Shown: positions 37,745-51,690, counted from the stretch's first letter. The stretch is 64,000 bases of DNA from Eonycteris spelaea (GCA_003508835.1 PUFA01000092.1:7389702-7453701), one strand, 5' to 3'. Made by a program: numbers and translations. The notes: a model not told the origin generated them from the letters alone.

Positions 37745-39310
37745 AATCCGTGATTATTTTTGTTTGCCTTTGAGTCAGTTTTACTAACACACTTACCTAG
37801 AAAAGGTTTTGTTTCATCTAACTTTTCTAATTAACTGGAAAAATTTCATTCAACGTATTTTCTTATTTTTGGTATTGCTTCTATAGCTGTAGTTAAGGTC
37901 ATTTTTTTTTTCCATTCCTACTTTTTGCTGGTTCACGTTAATGTTATCAAAGCATTAGCTATTTTATTAATGTTTTCAAGAATGAATTTCTAGTCTATCC
38001 ACCCTTTCTAACGTATTTTTTTTCGATCTCATTACTTTTGCTCTTACCTTTATTTTCCATTCAGTGCGGATGCCTTACTATGCTTCCTTTTCTTCCTGGG
38101 ACTAGGGAGTGGAGCTTGAGGGTAGGAAGAAGAAAATGTACTATTCTTGAAAGGAAATTAAGCCAAGAAAAATTGAGACAGAAATTTTTTCTGAGAAGTG
38201 CTAGGCTCAAGTTCTTTAAAGGAAAGGTTTTGAAATCTTTTGTCTGAGCTATTTGGAAAGCCCTAGAAGGTATGTTCTAGAGGAACATTTTAGAGAAGGT
38301 TAATGTTTTTATTGCATGATGAATTTCTACACAATCCTAGAGGCAAAAGAAAAAAGACCTTTTATTTTCTTTATATCCTGTGATTCATTGTATTGCTCAT
38401 AAACATCACATTACAGCTTAGCAATCAAGGGAAAAAAATAATAAAGCAATGACTGTATGATTTATTTCTAAGTCACAGTCCATAGGCTGAGCTCTTTTAG
38501 TATCTGGCATTTTGCCTGGCTGATGAGCCCTTACCCACATGCAGCCCTGACCCACGCAAATGGCAGGATTTTCCCCACCTCCAGCATCTGCGAGCACCCA
38601 AGTACTATAGAAATATTAGGAAGAGTTTGTTCAGAGAAAGGAGGCAGGAGTTGGGAGGAGGGGTGAATGGTAAAACATACCTTTCTTGATTGGAATGGCC
38701 AGTGGCTGGTTTCCAGCACAGAAAATATGTACCAATTCTCAGATATTACCCAAAGGGAAAATAGTGTTTTGACTCAACCAGAGCCACTCCAAGAATGAGC
38801 CATCTGCTCCCTCTCACCTCACTGGTCTGTGACCTGCACATGCTCTCAAATGACTGATTTGTATATAAGATCTCACTATCTGGACCATGTCATCTGCTGA
38901 CCTTGTATCCTACCTTGTCATTTCTAGAAGAGAGTATCAACTGAGCCAGACCAGGGTGGTTGGGGTTGGGGCCTAGGCTGCTCTGGTCTGTAAAAGCCAG
39001 GCATTAGGACATGAGAGCAGGATCAAGGCCAAACTGGTTTACCAGGAGGATGGCCCCACTATGTGCTCAGGGTCAGTAAAGCAGGGGACCAAAACATTCT
39101 ATTGAGAGAATGTTCAATTTCAAAAATAACTTCAAAGCTATTGCCATAAGAATGATCAGAACATTGTATTACAATTTTTTACACTTCTGTAAGTTTATAT
39201 AAAGATCTTAATTTGGCCTTACGTGAAAGGTTGTTAAATTTGGACCAAGTCTCTGATCCAAAGTGTTTCTGGGACAGAGGGGCTACATGAGCAGCCTGTG
39301 GGAGCCCAAC
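37745..39310. other. Intergenic stretch without recognised features
   Basis: No gene, RNA or repeat could be supported; ORFs here are short and without family resemblance. Confidence 0.5.
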
Positions 39311-39319
39311 CACAGGAAC

Positions 39320-39500
39320 AATGGAGAGCTTTAACAAATGTTGCAAAGCACTTTCACAAGCTGCATCTCACTTATTCCTCACTAAATCCTATGAGCTACA
39401 TTATGTTAATAATTCTTACTTTGCAGGTGAGGAAAAGAGGGTAGGGGAAGTTACATACCTACCCAAGTTCCTCGGCCACTGAGCGCAACACTCAGAACCC
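39320..39500 (-). mobile_element. MIR SINE
   Basis: Antisense MIR: gcaaagcactttcacaagct, ctttgcaggtgaggaaaaga, gttacatacctacccaagtt and a ctcagaacccacgcc end. Confidence 0.65.
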
Positions 39501-40494
39501 ACGCCAGCTCTTTTGACTCCTGAGCCTTGGCTTCCTTTCTTACACTGGACTGTAGCCTCGGGTAATTCTCATCAAACTCTCTCCATTGCAGCCGACTGGG
39601 TGGAAGTCCGGCAGGAAATCCAGTCCTTTAAAACCTGTTGTACCAAGTGGGGCCTCAGTCAGGGGAAGCACAATGTGAGTCCAGAGAGAGGACAGGATCA
39701 GTGATTGATTACAGGAGCTCAGGCTGAGCCAATAAAATGAACTCGTAGCCCTTATGTTCCTTTATCTGCTGTCAGAGTCGGGGTAGCTGGGATGCATAGG
39801 TGGGGGTGAAGTGGCTTCAGATGGCAGAGTGCAGGAGTAGGATGGGGCAGATAGTTGCAGCAAGACTTTGCTTTTTGTGCTTCAAAGTAAAGTTTATTCT
39901 CATGCTGCTCAGTGACCTCGAGAAAATTGTTCTACTTTATTTCTCTAGCTCTGAATTTAATTGGGTATATGAGTGCCTGTTTTGGGAGGATGTAGAGATG
40001 GTCCTTGTCCTCAAGCACTTACATTTACAAGGAAATCTGTGTATTTATAAGGCAAGATGTTTAAAAAGAAAGTTCTAAGATACTTGTTTTTTTGAGAACA
40101 CAGAAGAGGAAACTATTTTAGATTACGAACATTGAAGAAGATTTTTGAATGGATTTGGTATTTCGGCTGACCTTCATCAGCAGTAGGATTTGATGGACAG
40201 GGCTCAGGGCAGGCTAAGAACAAACACGAGAGCCTGGAAGGGCCAGATGTACAGTTTGGCTGCCTGTGTGAGGGTGACGGCGGGTGAGGTCTGTGGCCCA
40301 GTCATGGAGGATCTTATGTGTTGGATAAGGAGTTTGTATGTAACTGTAAGGATGGTGGAAACCCTTTGAATGTTTTCCAGAAAGGAAATGGCATGAGGAG
40401 AGGGTAATTCATGATCAGTGATACTCTTTCAGAGAAGATCCAGTGAGTTAGGACATAAGGCAGGTAATCTGTATTTGATTCATTTGTAACTGGT

Positions 40495-40830
40495 GATGGT
40501 TAATTTTATATGTCAACTTTGCTAGGCTATGGTGCCCAGTCAACTGGTCAAACATTAGAGTAGATGTTGCTTTGAAGGTATTTTTAAGAAGTGATTAACA
40601 TTTCCAACCAGTAGACTTCAAGCAACACGATTGCCCTCCGTGATGTGGGTGGGCTCATTCAATTAGCTGAAGGCCTTATGAGTAAAGACTGAGGCTCCCT
40701 GAAGAAGAAGGGATTCGGCCTCAAATGGGCTCTGTGATTTGGAAGAGAAAGAGATGATATTCCAGTGGACATGGACAATTATTTAGTAATTTAAATTAAA
40801 ATACTCTGTGTTGGTATTCGAATCCATCTT
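40495..40830. mobile_element. Ancient eutherian interspersed repeat, family not assigned
   Basis: It contains the widely dispersed phrases gatggttaattttatatgtc, gctatggtgcccagtcaact, ttgccctccgtgatgtgggt and gctgaaggccttatgag. I recognise it as repetitive but cannot assign it to a family. Confidence 0.45.
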
Positions 40831-41699
40831 TGTGGGTTCTGACTAGTGAGGACAAGCTCTCCTCCTCAAATTACTTCCAGGTGCACTTATCAAATCATCT
40901 GACTGGTCTCACTCATCCTTTCCACAGCACATCCCAAAGCAGTATCCAGGGTGTCTGCACAGTGACCATAGGGAACGAGGCCCTCTCCCCACAACAAATA
41001 AGGAAAATAGCTTTCCAATGCTGTGAATAACAGATGGTAAAATATTTAGGCAATACCCAATAGTATAAAGGAAAAAGAAAAATGACTAAAATCCTACCAT
41101 GCAGAGAAGAGCACCATTAACATGTCAGTGACCATTCTAAGATGTATTTTCTATGTTTAGCTATACACATATATATATAATTTATATAAATGAGATTATA
41201 TTATGTATGTAATTTTGTAATACTTTTAAAAATTATTGAAAACTTATATTTAAAATGTAAATACATTATTTTAGAGTTTAATATTTAATTATAAAATAAT
41301 AAATTATATTTATCTTATATTTAAAGAGGAGTTATTGGCATAAGAAGATTAGATTGCTTTCTCAACCCACAGTTGTACCATCTATGTCTAACGATGCTGA
41401 AAAACATAAAAACTGACATAACAGAGAATTCTCTGACTCTCCAAAGAGACTATGCAAAACTGTAAATGAAACAAATAACAAAAGTTATGTTAATAATTTG
41501 CCAATTGGGTCTTATGCAACAGAAACTTTTCAGATTATATAATGTATCAATTCAGTTTTCACTCTATTGTCAATTTAGAATTGCCGATTTTAACTCAGAG
41601 TTTAAAGAAGAAATAATTGAGTATTTTAAGCATAGATTCGATGAGCTCTTTAAATGCCAAAAATTATTTGTTACAATTTTTTGAACTAGAAATAAAAAC

Positions 41700-42960
41700 T
41701 GTGAAGCATCTTCCAGGATAAAGTAAGTGACTGAAGGAACACAAACAATAACTGAGAGAAAGATACAGCCTTGAACAATTTTATAATCAGATGTTGCTGA
41801 ATGCCCGTGAGATGAACGGAAACCACAGCAGGGCCACTTTCCAATGTTATGGCAACTTGGTGAATTAAAGATCTAGCTACAGACATGAAGACTAAGTGAA
41901 CATCTCCTCTGCAGATTTGTTCTTTTGCCTCCCAAATCGATTAATCTACAGACATGGCCGAATTTGCTATTCTGCTTGCATTCATCTGGTATCAGCATAA
42001 ATAAGCACAAAGAAGAGGTTCTTTTACGTGACTGCTCGGCAACTAGCCACAGTGTCACTGAAACATTCAAGGTGTTGGATAACTTTTTTGAATCTTACAG
42101 TTTATCTATGGGACAAATGTGGTGACGTTTTACTGAAGACACGAAAGCGATGGGGGGGGGCGGGGGGCGTGTAAAACCACTAGTGTTTGAATACAAATTA
42201 AGGCAACAGCACTGAACGAACCATCGCATACTCTTCAATACATATGGCCCAGAAAACAACAAATGCCAGCTTCACTTAAGACTGTCCTTGATGAAGCAAT
42301 AACATTTTGTGTTACTAGTACATGGTAAATACATGTAAATACATGTAAAACATTTCCACCATATACTGAAGGAAGACTTTTTCGGGAAAAATACTTTGAA
42401 TTGCAAGCTGAGCTAGCTGCTTTATTCATAGACAACAATTTATACTTGAAAGAACGAGAGATATACAAACTATGATTATTCAGACAGGTTTATTTGGCAG
42501 ACATTTTCTAGAAAATTAACAAAGTAACCTGTTACTGCCAAGACTGACATTTTTGCTAATTTTGTACTTTGTGCTAATAATTAAGTTTCAATTTTCAAGA
42601 GATTAGAATCTTGGAAAACTTATGAGTTTGACAGCTTCTCAATACTCAGACATTTTGATGAAATTGATGGAGATATTAATAAGTGCAATTTTTCGATCTT
42701 GTACAATTTTGTTTTATATCAACATGTGGAAGATCTCTACAACTTAGTGAACTGATATTTACCATTATGTGACTGGTAAAAACATGCACGAGTGAAAGAT
42801 TCATTTAAAGTTCAAGACAGACCAGTTTTAATATTTTAATATTACAAAGAGCAAAAAGTTCATTGATATCATTTCAGATTCCATAGTGCAACTTACCTTT
42901 AAGAAATTATCAGTGTAGAGTTTTGGTATTGAACCAAAGAAGGCTCTCCGCACTTATGTA
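41700..42960 (+). mobile_element. Decayed hAT-superfamily transposase (Charlie/ZBED5-FAM200 type)
   Basis: Translation across shifting frames gives, in order, pieces that match hAT transposases. Near 41,830 is an LSN...IKDLATDM segment. Near 41,925-41,985 is FASQID.STDMAEFAILLAF, the counterpart of the catalytic-core LDESTD motif. At about 42,010-42,115 is KEEVLLRDC...FKVLDNFFESYSLS, the eFLFCk/FF block. At about 42,265-42,450 are PASLKTVLDEAITF and KYFELQAELAALF. Near 42,845-42,960 is FIDIISDS...LTFKKLSV, resembling the C-terminal dimerisation region. Many stops and frameshifts make it non-functional. It could be a transposon fossil or a dead copy of a domesticated ZBED/FAM200-like gene. Confidence 0.7.
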
Positions 42961-42969
42961 AAGGCTATT

Positions 42970-43248
42970 TAAATGCTTCTCTCATGGGGAGAAAGGGAAC
43001 CCTTGTGCACTGTTGGTGGGCATGAATTGATACAGCCACTGTGGAAAACAGTACGCAAGTTCTTCAAGAAATTAAAAATAGAACTACCATATGACCAGCA
43101 ACCCCACTTTTGAATATATATCCAAAAGAAATAAAAATAGGACATCAAAGAGATACCTGTACTTCCATGTTCATTCTTGCAGTATTCACAATAGCTAAGA
43201 TATGGAAACAAATTAAGGTCCACTCACAGATAAATAAAGAGGATGTGT

Positions 43249-43292
<44 letters not shown>

Positions 43293-43480
43293 ACACAGAC
43301 ACACACACGCACATCTGTTATTTAGCCATGAGAAAGAAAGAAAGCCTGCCTTTTACAACAAGGTAGATGGACCTTGAAGGCATTTCAGTGAAATAAGTCA
43401 AAGACAAATACTGCATGGTATTACCTATGTGTGGAATCCAAATAAAAAGTTGAACTCATAGAAACAGAGTAGAAAAGTGG
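42970..43480 (+). mobile_element. L1 ORF2 C-terminal/3' fragment
   Basis: Sense L1 sequence: gggaacccttgtgcactgtt, tggaaaacagtacgcaagtt, ttcacaatagctaagatat and ctatgtgtggaatccaaat. A CA microsatellite expanded inside it. Confidence 0.8.
43249..43312. repeat. (CA)n microsatellite
   Basis: A CA run of roughly 60 bp, interrupted near its 3' end, inside the L1 fragment. Confidence 0.95.
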
Positions 43481-43489
43481 CATCATCGC

Positions 43490-45850
43490 CTGAGTACTGT
43501 CCCTATCTTTCCACAGACTTCTCATACCCTCCTTTAACTTAGACTTCTGAGTGCCTTCTGCTTCTGCTTGACTCCACTGACTGCTGCCATAGCTCGTTGC
43601 TTCATGGTGGGCTTGTCTTGGAAGCAGCACAGATGAGGATAAAGGGGTTAGGAGGTCTCTAAGTCCTACAGGCTCTTCCCCTAGCACCTGCCTGCTCTAG
43701 TGGGCTCTCTGAAACCAAGTCCTGCCTTAGCACCCCCTTCTGGGGCACATCTGGCTGCATCTTTAAAGGAACCACCCTACTTAGAGAGGAAAACTTTCCA
43801 CATCTTGGACAAGTGAAATGACCGCCTCTCAGACACAACTGTTTCACGAGATGCTCTTTTCACCTGTATATAAGTATCGAAGGCGATCAGAAGAAGGCTG
43901 AGAAGAACATCCTCTCTGAACAGAAATTACTTAGGAACAAAACAGAAGAGAAGAAAAACTCAGACTGAGAATAAACCTTTCTGAATTATGTTACAAAGTG
44001 CCAACCTGCTTAAAAGGATTGCTAAATCTTTTCTGTCTTGTGTATGTTCCTTTCAGACACCGGGAAGGCAACTGGGAATGCTTATCTCCTGGAAGAAAGT
44101 AATTTTGGCTGTAGTTTTTCAACAAAGTAGGTAATTATTATACATCTGATTTAGTCACATCATTTGTCTGTGACTTCAAATCACTTGAAACTGGATCATT
44201 TGCAACACTTTCCCTGCCCCTGCTCAAACTATAATACCTGGAGTTTAGATGTGTTTAATTTCCTATGGGCTGTTAATGAGGATAATGTTCTTCAGAATTG
44301 GAATAAAGGAAAAACGGTCTTAAATAAGCCTCTGAAGGCTTAAGAAATCTTGTGAAACTATTATACCCTAGAGAGAGGACTTAGTCATAGTAGAATATCT
44401 TAAAATAGATTATCTTTCACACTCTTTATCCAATATATTTTTTGTACATAGGAAAATGTCAGTAACTAAATTAGCCTTTTAAAAGTAGGTGGTTTTTAAC
44501 AAACATCTGAGAAGACCCTCAAACTGCTGCCTTTGTCCATAGATAACAAGTACCAGTCTACAAACCCACAAAAACTGACCGTAACTCACTGGTGTGTAGT
44601 AACAGCAGAGACATTATTAGCAATCTAGTGTGAAGCAGGGCATCCTTCTCAAAGGGAGACAGGAGGTTATAATATGGCCTCTAGGATGCTTGTGAAGAAT
44701 GACTTAGTAGGTGAGGTGCTTAATATAGCTTAGTGCCCTTCTTTGCCTTCCTCTATTCAACTCCAGAGACTCTAGATGTTGCTGACAGGGTGTGTGATCA
44801 GTGCCGACACCCAAGGGCATTAGGGTCCCCTATATATCTCGTCCCTCAGGGTAAAGGGCACCAACAACCTAAGGAAATGTTGCATCTCACCAGCAGTCTC
44901 TCTTGCCTGGCGTTTGATGTGATTTTGAGTGAGGACACCATGGTTGTCACTTCTCTGACAGCCTCCACAGAAGGCCAGAGACATTATATCCTCCAACATC
45001 CCCAAGTCCTTCTATTCAATCGTTATGGCTCTAGCTCACTGTCAGTTTATCTAAATCCGTTGCGAGTCTTGCAGTCTTCCGCTCATTTCCTGCCCAGGGA
45101 CTTGAGCTGGGTTTCCTTTCATTTGTTCTGTAATTCCTTCCTCCTGTGCACAAACGTCAAGCATGGTCTTCCTACCCTGCTCTGGCATTCTGGAACTCAG
45201 TGAGCCGGGCTCTGTATCTGTGCCTATGTGGCTGAAAACTTATAACTGGCTTCCGCCTACTGTGTTGTTGCCATGTAGATTAACCCTAATCACTGTTCAT
45301 TTGGGGTGTGCTTACATTTGTTGTTATTATTGTTCAGAAAATCTGAGTTCCAAGCACATGAATTGGGTTCAGTGAACGCTTGTTGGACCGGCATTGTGTT
45401 AGGTTAAGCTGGCCATCTTATCCACTCATCCCATCCCCATGGGTGTGCAAGGCTGTGGTGGAGGTAGGGTGGTGGTGTGAAAAAACAAACATACATGGGT
45501 TATATTGTCAGGCATACATAATTTGTTTTTAAGCCTTGTTCCTTACAAGCTTTGGCTACAGAATCAGGGTAACCGTGGCTAACAGTTAGGACAGGGAGAA
45601 TGAAAATAAGATAACATGAAGGGCCTCTAGCTCAGTGCCTGTTCCTAGCAGATGCCCTTCCTGTCTCTGCTACCCACAGCCTGCCCCTGTCCTACTCCAC
45701 TTGATGACCCTGCACCACACTGGGGCACTGACTCAGTGCAGGAAGATCCTGTGGCTTCCTCTGGTTCTTCCCAGCAGGGGCTGGGCATCCGCTGCATGGG
45801 CATGTGACACCCAAGCTACTGGCAGGTTTGATCCCTCTAATTACTAGTCT
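43490..45850. other. Intergenic stretch without recognised features
   Basis: It includes a 156-codon chance frame (44,733-45,203, +) with no family resemblance. No repeat was recognised. Confidence 0.5.
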
Positions 45851-45859
45851 TCAAAAGAA

Positions 45860-46870
45860 CCATGGAAATAAAAAGAAAAGCTATAGGCTAGGGAAAATTA
45901 CTTGCAAATCACATGATTGATGAAGAACTTGTATCCACAACATAAAAAGAACTCTCAAAACTCAAAAATAAAACACCGTTAAAGAAGTGGTCATATGATT
46001 TGCATAAACAGATCATCAAATAAAATATATGCATGACAAGCACATGAAAAGATGCTCAATATCATAAGTCATTAGGGAAACACAAATTAAAGTCACGATG
46101 AGATTCAAATTCAAATTCAATTCAAATTCAATTCAAATTGAAATCACGACCCCTCCACATCTATTAGATGAGCTAAAATGAAAAGAACTGACCACACCAG
46201 GTGTTAGGGGAGGAGCCAGAACCCCCCTAAATCCCTCACTGCTGGTGGGAATAGAGAAGGAAAACAGTTGAGCAGTTTCTTTAAAAAAAAAAACAACTTG
46301 CATTTACTATAAGATCCCACCATTCCTCTCCTAAGTATTTACCCAAGAGAAGTGAAAGCACAGGTCTACATAAAGATTTGTAAACAAATGTTCATAGCAG
46401 CTTTATTAATAATGGCCCCAAACTGGAAACAACCCAAATGCCCATCAAGAGATGAATGGATAAACATTCTGGTATATATTCATACAATGGAATACCACTC
46501 AGCAATAAAGATAAATTAAATATTAATACATGCAACAACATGTGTTGAATCTCAAAATAAATTTGTAGAAAGAAGCCAAACAAAAGAGAGAGTATAAGGC
46601 CATTTTTAGAAAATTCTGGAAAATACAAACTAATCAATAGCAACCGCAGATCAGTGGTTGCCGAGGAGTGGAGAAAGAAGGCTGTGATTACAAAAGGTAC
46701 TTTTGTTCGGGTGCAACTTTGACTGGTGTTTCATAGCTCACTATCTTGATTATACTGATGGTTTCATGGCTGTATACATGTGCCTAAATTTATCAAACTG
46801 TATACTTTAAATATGTGCCAAATTATACATTAGTACTAAGTTGTTTAAAATTTTTAAAGGAAAAAATAGA
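45860..46870 (+). mobile_element. Old L1 (L1M) ORF2 3' part and 3' UTR
   Basis: Sense L1 landmarks: gaagaacttgtatccacaac, catgaaaagatgctcaatat, cactgctggtgggaatagag, ttcatagcagctttattaat, atgcccatcaagagatgaat, acaatggaataccactcagc and a gtatacatgtgcctaaattt 3' UTR. A short ATTCAA-type tandem (about 46,106-46,140) lies within it. Confidence 0.85.
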
Positions 46871-47834
46871 CAAAAAGAAGACACTGAAGCAGTCACATTT
46901 GAGTAGTGACTTAAACATTCCCAGTAATTAAACAGGCCACTGTTTCATCTGGTTAAAAAAAATGCAATTACTTTTTAAGAACAGTTCCTAATTTGTTTTT
47001 CCTGTCTATTTGGACTATGTGTGATCCTTTGCTTGGTTGCTTAGAGACTGCCTAGAACCAAATAATCCTTCAGAAAGGTGACCACACTCCAATCAGACTC
47101 AGTGTGCCCACCATCAAGTTCCTCTCTCCAACTTTGAATTTGAATAAGAACAAATGACAATGTCCATTAATTTGGATAAACTCAACTTCATCTCCTTGTC
47201 CCTCCCCCAGCAACTGCACTACAGAACCCTGACACAACCCTTTCTTGGATGTACCATGGTCCCAGGCAGTGTGTATGCACAGGAAGTAGTTTTCTAAAGG
47301 TTTTTTTTACGGACTTTCTTCAGCAAACTTCAAAACTAGTTCACGAGCTCAAGAGGTTAGTCTGACTCAAAATGATGTATGTGTGATCAGTAGACATAGT
47401 TAAAAAATAAGACTTCCTAAGATCAAAGCATCTTCATTGCGGCTGCTGAGAGAAAGGTTTTGTGACATTCATTCAAGCCTCTGACAGTAATAATTCTGAA
47501 TTCCGGGTTGTGACACAGGGGCAAAGTCCACGAGATCACTGGAGGAGAAGCTAATGGTGTAGAAACTTCAGGTATTCCAAAAAAGAAGTGAATTGGGTAT
47601 ATAATATGAACATCAGAAAAATAATTTTAAAAATGAAAACCTAAAAATAAGGTTTGGGTCAGAAAAACTGCCAAATAAAGAAGAATAGATTTTATGACCT
47701 TGAATATTAAATCCTGGTTGAAAAATTGCAAAACTACATGGAGAAGAATCTCTCAAGTATAAGACAGGAGAAAAGTCACTTGGTTCTGGCATTTGTCTGG
47801 TATGTAAAGAAAGACAGTCTCGTCTGATGGGAAA

Positions 47835-48000
47835 GAGCAGCGGTTTCTGACTCCTGAGACTTGAGTTCAAATTCTGTCTCCAGCACTTGCTAGCTATATG
47901 ACCTCAAATTTCTTTTGCTAAGTCTCATTTTCTCCTCCATGAAATAGGGATCAGAATACCACCTATCTTGTAAGATTATTTTGAGGTGAACTAATACAAG
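47835..48000 (+). mobile_element. MIR SINE
   Basis: Sense MIR: gacttgagttcaaattctgt, cacttgctagctatatgacc, gtctcattttctcctccatg and a cttgtaagattattttgagg end. Confidence 0.7.
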
Positions 48001-48089
48001 AGAACATTCAGGAGAGTATTTAGTGGTAAGCAGGTAATAACTGTCAACTTTATCATTAGAGTAGCAAGGCAGTGCTTTAAACAATTACT

Positions 48090-48490
48090 TCCTATCAGAG
48101 TTTCCCTAAACTTGCCCCCTCACAGCAATCACTCAGGACACTTGTGAAACACAGATTCTAGGGCCCTGCCTCCGATATACTGAACCTGCATCTCCAGGAG
48201 AGGGGCCTGGGGGCCTCTTTACAAGAACCTCAGGGCTCCAGGCACATTTTGGAAACACAGATGAAGTTCACAAAATCCATATTCTCTAGATCTGTTGGTC
48301 TCAGATTTGAAGATCTGGTTAAAGTACACACTCCTAGCATCTCTACCCCCTCCCCCAGATTCTGGTTTAGCTCTGGGATGCAATTCACAAAATTATATTT
48401 TAAATAAGCCACCCACCCCACCCTATGCCACCCCTGTGACTCTGGGGAAAAAAGGCTCTCGGCTCACGCTTTGGGAAACACTGCCCAGTG
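48090..48490. mobile_element. Two adjacent MER5-like hAT fossils
   Basis: Two neighbouring stretches share the MER5 pattern of acacttgtgaaacacagatt, a gggccctgcctc block and a ctttgggaaacactgcc-type end. Strongly diverged; boundaries and family are tentative. Confidence 0.4.
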
Positions 48491-48509
48491 TTATTATACC
48501 CCATATGGA

Positions 48510-51320
48510 CTAAAAACAGAACTCTAAGAACAGTCTGTAATCTGAGAGGAAATGTCCTATAACTTTGCTTCTGCTACCAAGTAACAGAATCAATGACTTA
48601 GAGATAATCAATATATCTCTCTGTCGACTATTGGTCCTTCTCATACCAGATTAAAATTGGTCCCTTCTATGCCAAATTCTTTGGCTTGGGGTTAAAAACT
48701 CACACTCTGTTATGCAGTTGATATGCCTGCTCAGGCTTTTTGCAGGTTGTGCTCCGTAGGCCTGTTTTTCTACCCTAATCACCTAATCTGATTTAGCGCC
48801 TCTAGGTACTCTAAAGGTAAGGTTGTGGAGCTAGGCTTAAGTTGCTTAACTTGTGTGAGATGCTAGGCACTTCTGAGGCATCTCTGATGAGTAGAGGGCT
48901 CAAGGGAAGCATGAACAAAAGAGGTGAGAGCTGATCAACACAGAGAAGCACTCAGTTCACACTGAGGCTCTATAGCGCTGGATTTACCAGAAGCACCAGC
49001 GCCCTATCTCGTGGTTCTGGGTTCATCAAATATGCTGAGATAAAGCAGCAGACAGATCAGATCCTTAGAACAGAGTCAGTCTCATGGACGTGACATGGGC
49101 AGACTTCATTGCCCGACACCTGATGGCTCGAAGATACATGCACAATCATGCAGGCAGCCAAAACGACTGGAAGGATGTGCCAGGATGTTTGAGCTGGGAA
49201 GTGTTGAGACCTGGAAGAGAAGCACAGCTCCAGCAGAGAACAGCAAGGAGTTTTTCTGCTAATCCTGTGGACCTCAACCATGAACTGAGAAGTCATTTCG
49301 TTGGGACAAGTGTGCAGTCATCCGCAGAAAGCTAAGAACGAACAAAAATAGAATTTAGGGTATATGTAGAACCAAAAACATGTCACCAACCTGGGGGAGC
49401 ATCTTGCTAAATAAGACATCTCCGAATGTGTATTAGCATGCTGCATTGTTTCATCCATCCTTGAAAGTGGGTTCACTCTAAAGAGCCAACCCAGGCACTC
49501 AGTCTTATTTTTCATAATGTTCCAATTCAAAACTCTGCAGTTCTTGAAACTCATATAAAATAATAATCAGGGAGCTTTTATTTCTGTAGCTTTCTCTTCT
49601 TATATATGGCAATTTAAAAGCTTGAAATTTACCTCTGATAAGCAGTGCCACTTATAGAGGATGAAGAATAAAATTTTGGGAAGGACTAGGGTCTGTTCCT
49701 ATCTCCATTCCTCATTTGCTGAGAGAATACTGGCAAGTGATACTAACTCCTAGTTCCTGAAATTCTTCCCTCATGGTCCACAGCCAGTCACTGGAGCAAG
49801 CCATGTTCACATAGCTCCCCTAAGAATAAAGATTAAAGTGTCTGTCCACAGCTCCATAGGGATCACACCTGCTGAATAATTAAGAAGATAAACAGTTTAT
49901 ATTTAGACTTATAGGTAATGTTGGAAGTTGTCAGGATGCAAATCTTCTTACAAAATTTCTAGGAATCTCACTGTATTGAATGAAGGGTTTTATTTGTTTG
50001 TTTGTATTTTTGTGGCCACACTGGAATATACCAATAAATGAAAAATCTCATTAGTATCATTTTTCTCCATTATTGCAGACATACCAAAGTACTACTTTTA
50101 TTCTAATTATTTTTCATTTATTCATTAATACTTACTGGGGGCACCATGCTCTAGGCACTAAGACAGAAGGACACACAAAATTGCATAAATTTATAGTAAA
50201 ATATAAGCTATACATTAGCTATGGCCTCCCAGTTTTTCAGATATTTATGTAAACATACATCTAACACTGGAACACGTGGCAAATGAGAATCCAGAGCTCT
50301 TCTAAGGTTTTGAGAATTTCTGACTACTCACTCATTCATACTTTCTCCCAGCTCCCTGTCTGCCTGAGACAACTGGCTGCCTAAGTCCTGCCATGTCAAT
50401 CTAGATGATAAGCATAGCACTTTCGTCAGTTGCTAGAGACAAGCAAAACCCCCACAAAATTAAAAAAAAAAAAAAAACCTAAAATCTACTTTCACCAAGT
50501 ATTTCATTACTTTGCCCACCTCGCCAAAGTTTGGGAGACTCCAGCGTGCAAAGCTTTCTGTCATCTTGCTGGCTCCTGCGTCCTTTTCTGCTGAAGCAAC
50601 AAATCCTCTCACTTCACGTAGGACAGTTTCACCACTTTTAGGTCCACCAGGCTAAGCTGCTACCCCAAAGCAGCTGATTCTAATTCAGATGATTTCCTCA
50701 ACAGGAACAAACGAAACGAGAAACTTGGAAAAGAGAGTCAGTGTGGAAGGGAAGGTGATGTGTCCACCTTCACAGGTAAGGATTCAGCTAGATTTGTTTG
50801 TAAATGGCCTTGGAGTGTGCTTGAATGGGGCTCTGGAGGTGTTACTGGGGCTGTCCTGGCTTCTGGATACCTGTGAAGAACTATGGAATAACACTGTCGC
50901 TAGCAAATTCGTCCAAAGAGAAGCAAGATTTCCAGTAAGGGGCAGGATGAATCAGTATTTTTGGTCGGGATCAGGTGATGGAGTGGTGTGGGGAGATGGA
51001 TTAGTGTAGCAAGTAAGAGATTGTATTCTAGAGTGTCCACAATCAGGGCTTTTCATTTTTGTTATTTTGCTTATCTGAGTGTTGGTGTTATTTTGTGAAA
51101 GTGGAAGGCACCATGCTGGGGATAAAAAATGATTTATTGCCACTTGCCACGATACCTGTTACCATGGAAACTGATTTTATCAGCCAGGAGTGAGGAATTT
51201 ACTGCAGAGACATCCTGTATTGGACTGTTGTGATTTTAAGGGGAAATATTTACAGCTTTGTCAGTATAGTGTGCCAGTTGAGATTGTGACAGCATGGTCT
51301 GTTAACTCAATTTCAGTGGT
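48510..51320. other. Intergenic stretch without recognised genes
   Basis: No supported gene. A diverged L2/MIR-like scrap may lie near 50,100-50,180, and an A-run lies at about 50,462-50,476. Confidence 0.5.
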
Positions 51321-51690
51321 TTTTATTTTTAATTTTTATTTTTTATTTAAGTATAGTTGGTATAAATTTTATATTAGTTACATCAGTTTCAAGTGCACAA
51401 TATAGTGATTCAACATTTTTATACCTTATAATGTGATCACTCCACTAATTCTAGTAATCATCTGTCACCATGCAAACTTATCGCAATATTATTCATTGTA
51501 TTTCCCTTCTCCCTTTCACTCACTCCCCACACCCTGCCTTCTGGTAACCATTCCTTTGGTCTCTATTTCTGTGAGCCTGTTTTTGTTTGGTTTGGTTTAT
51601 TTTAGATTCCATATATAGTGAAACCATACAGTATTCCTCTTTCTCTGCCAGACTTATTCCACTCAGCATAATACCAGTTTACCCACTATG
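51320..51690 (-). mobile_element. L1 3' end
   Basis: Antisense L1 3' UTR: a T/A-rich tail at left, then catcagtttcaagtgcacaa, ttctggtaaccattcctttg and ccatatatagtgaaaccata. It is 5'-truncated with no ORF. Confidence 0.75.

Noticed and set aside
42150..42168. G-run as a possible quadruplex regulatory site
   Set aside because: A short homopolymer-like run inside a dead transposase; nothing nearby to regulate.
44733..45203. 156-codon open frame on the plus strand
   Set aside because: No recognisable domain, no splice or promoter context, and surrounding sequence is ordinary intergenic DNA.
50689..51009. 106-codon plus-strand frame
   Set aside because: No domain, no homology recognised and no gene context.
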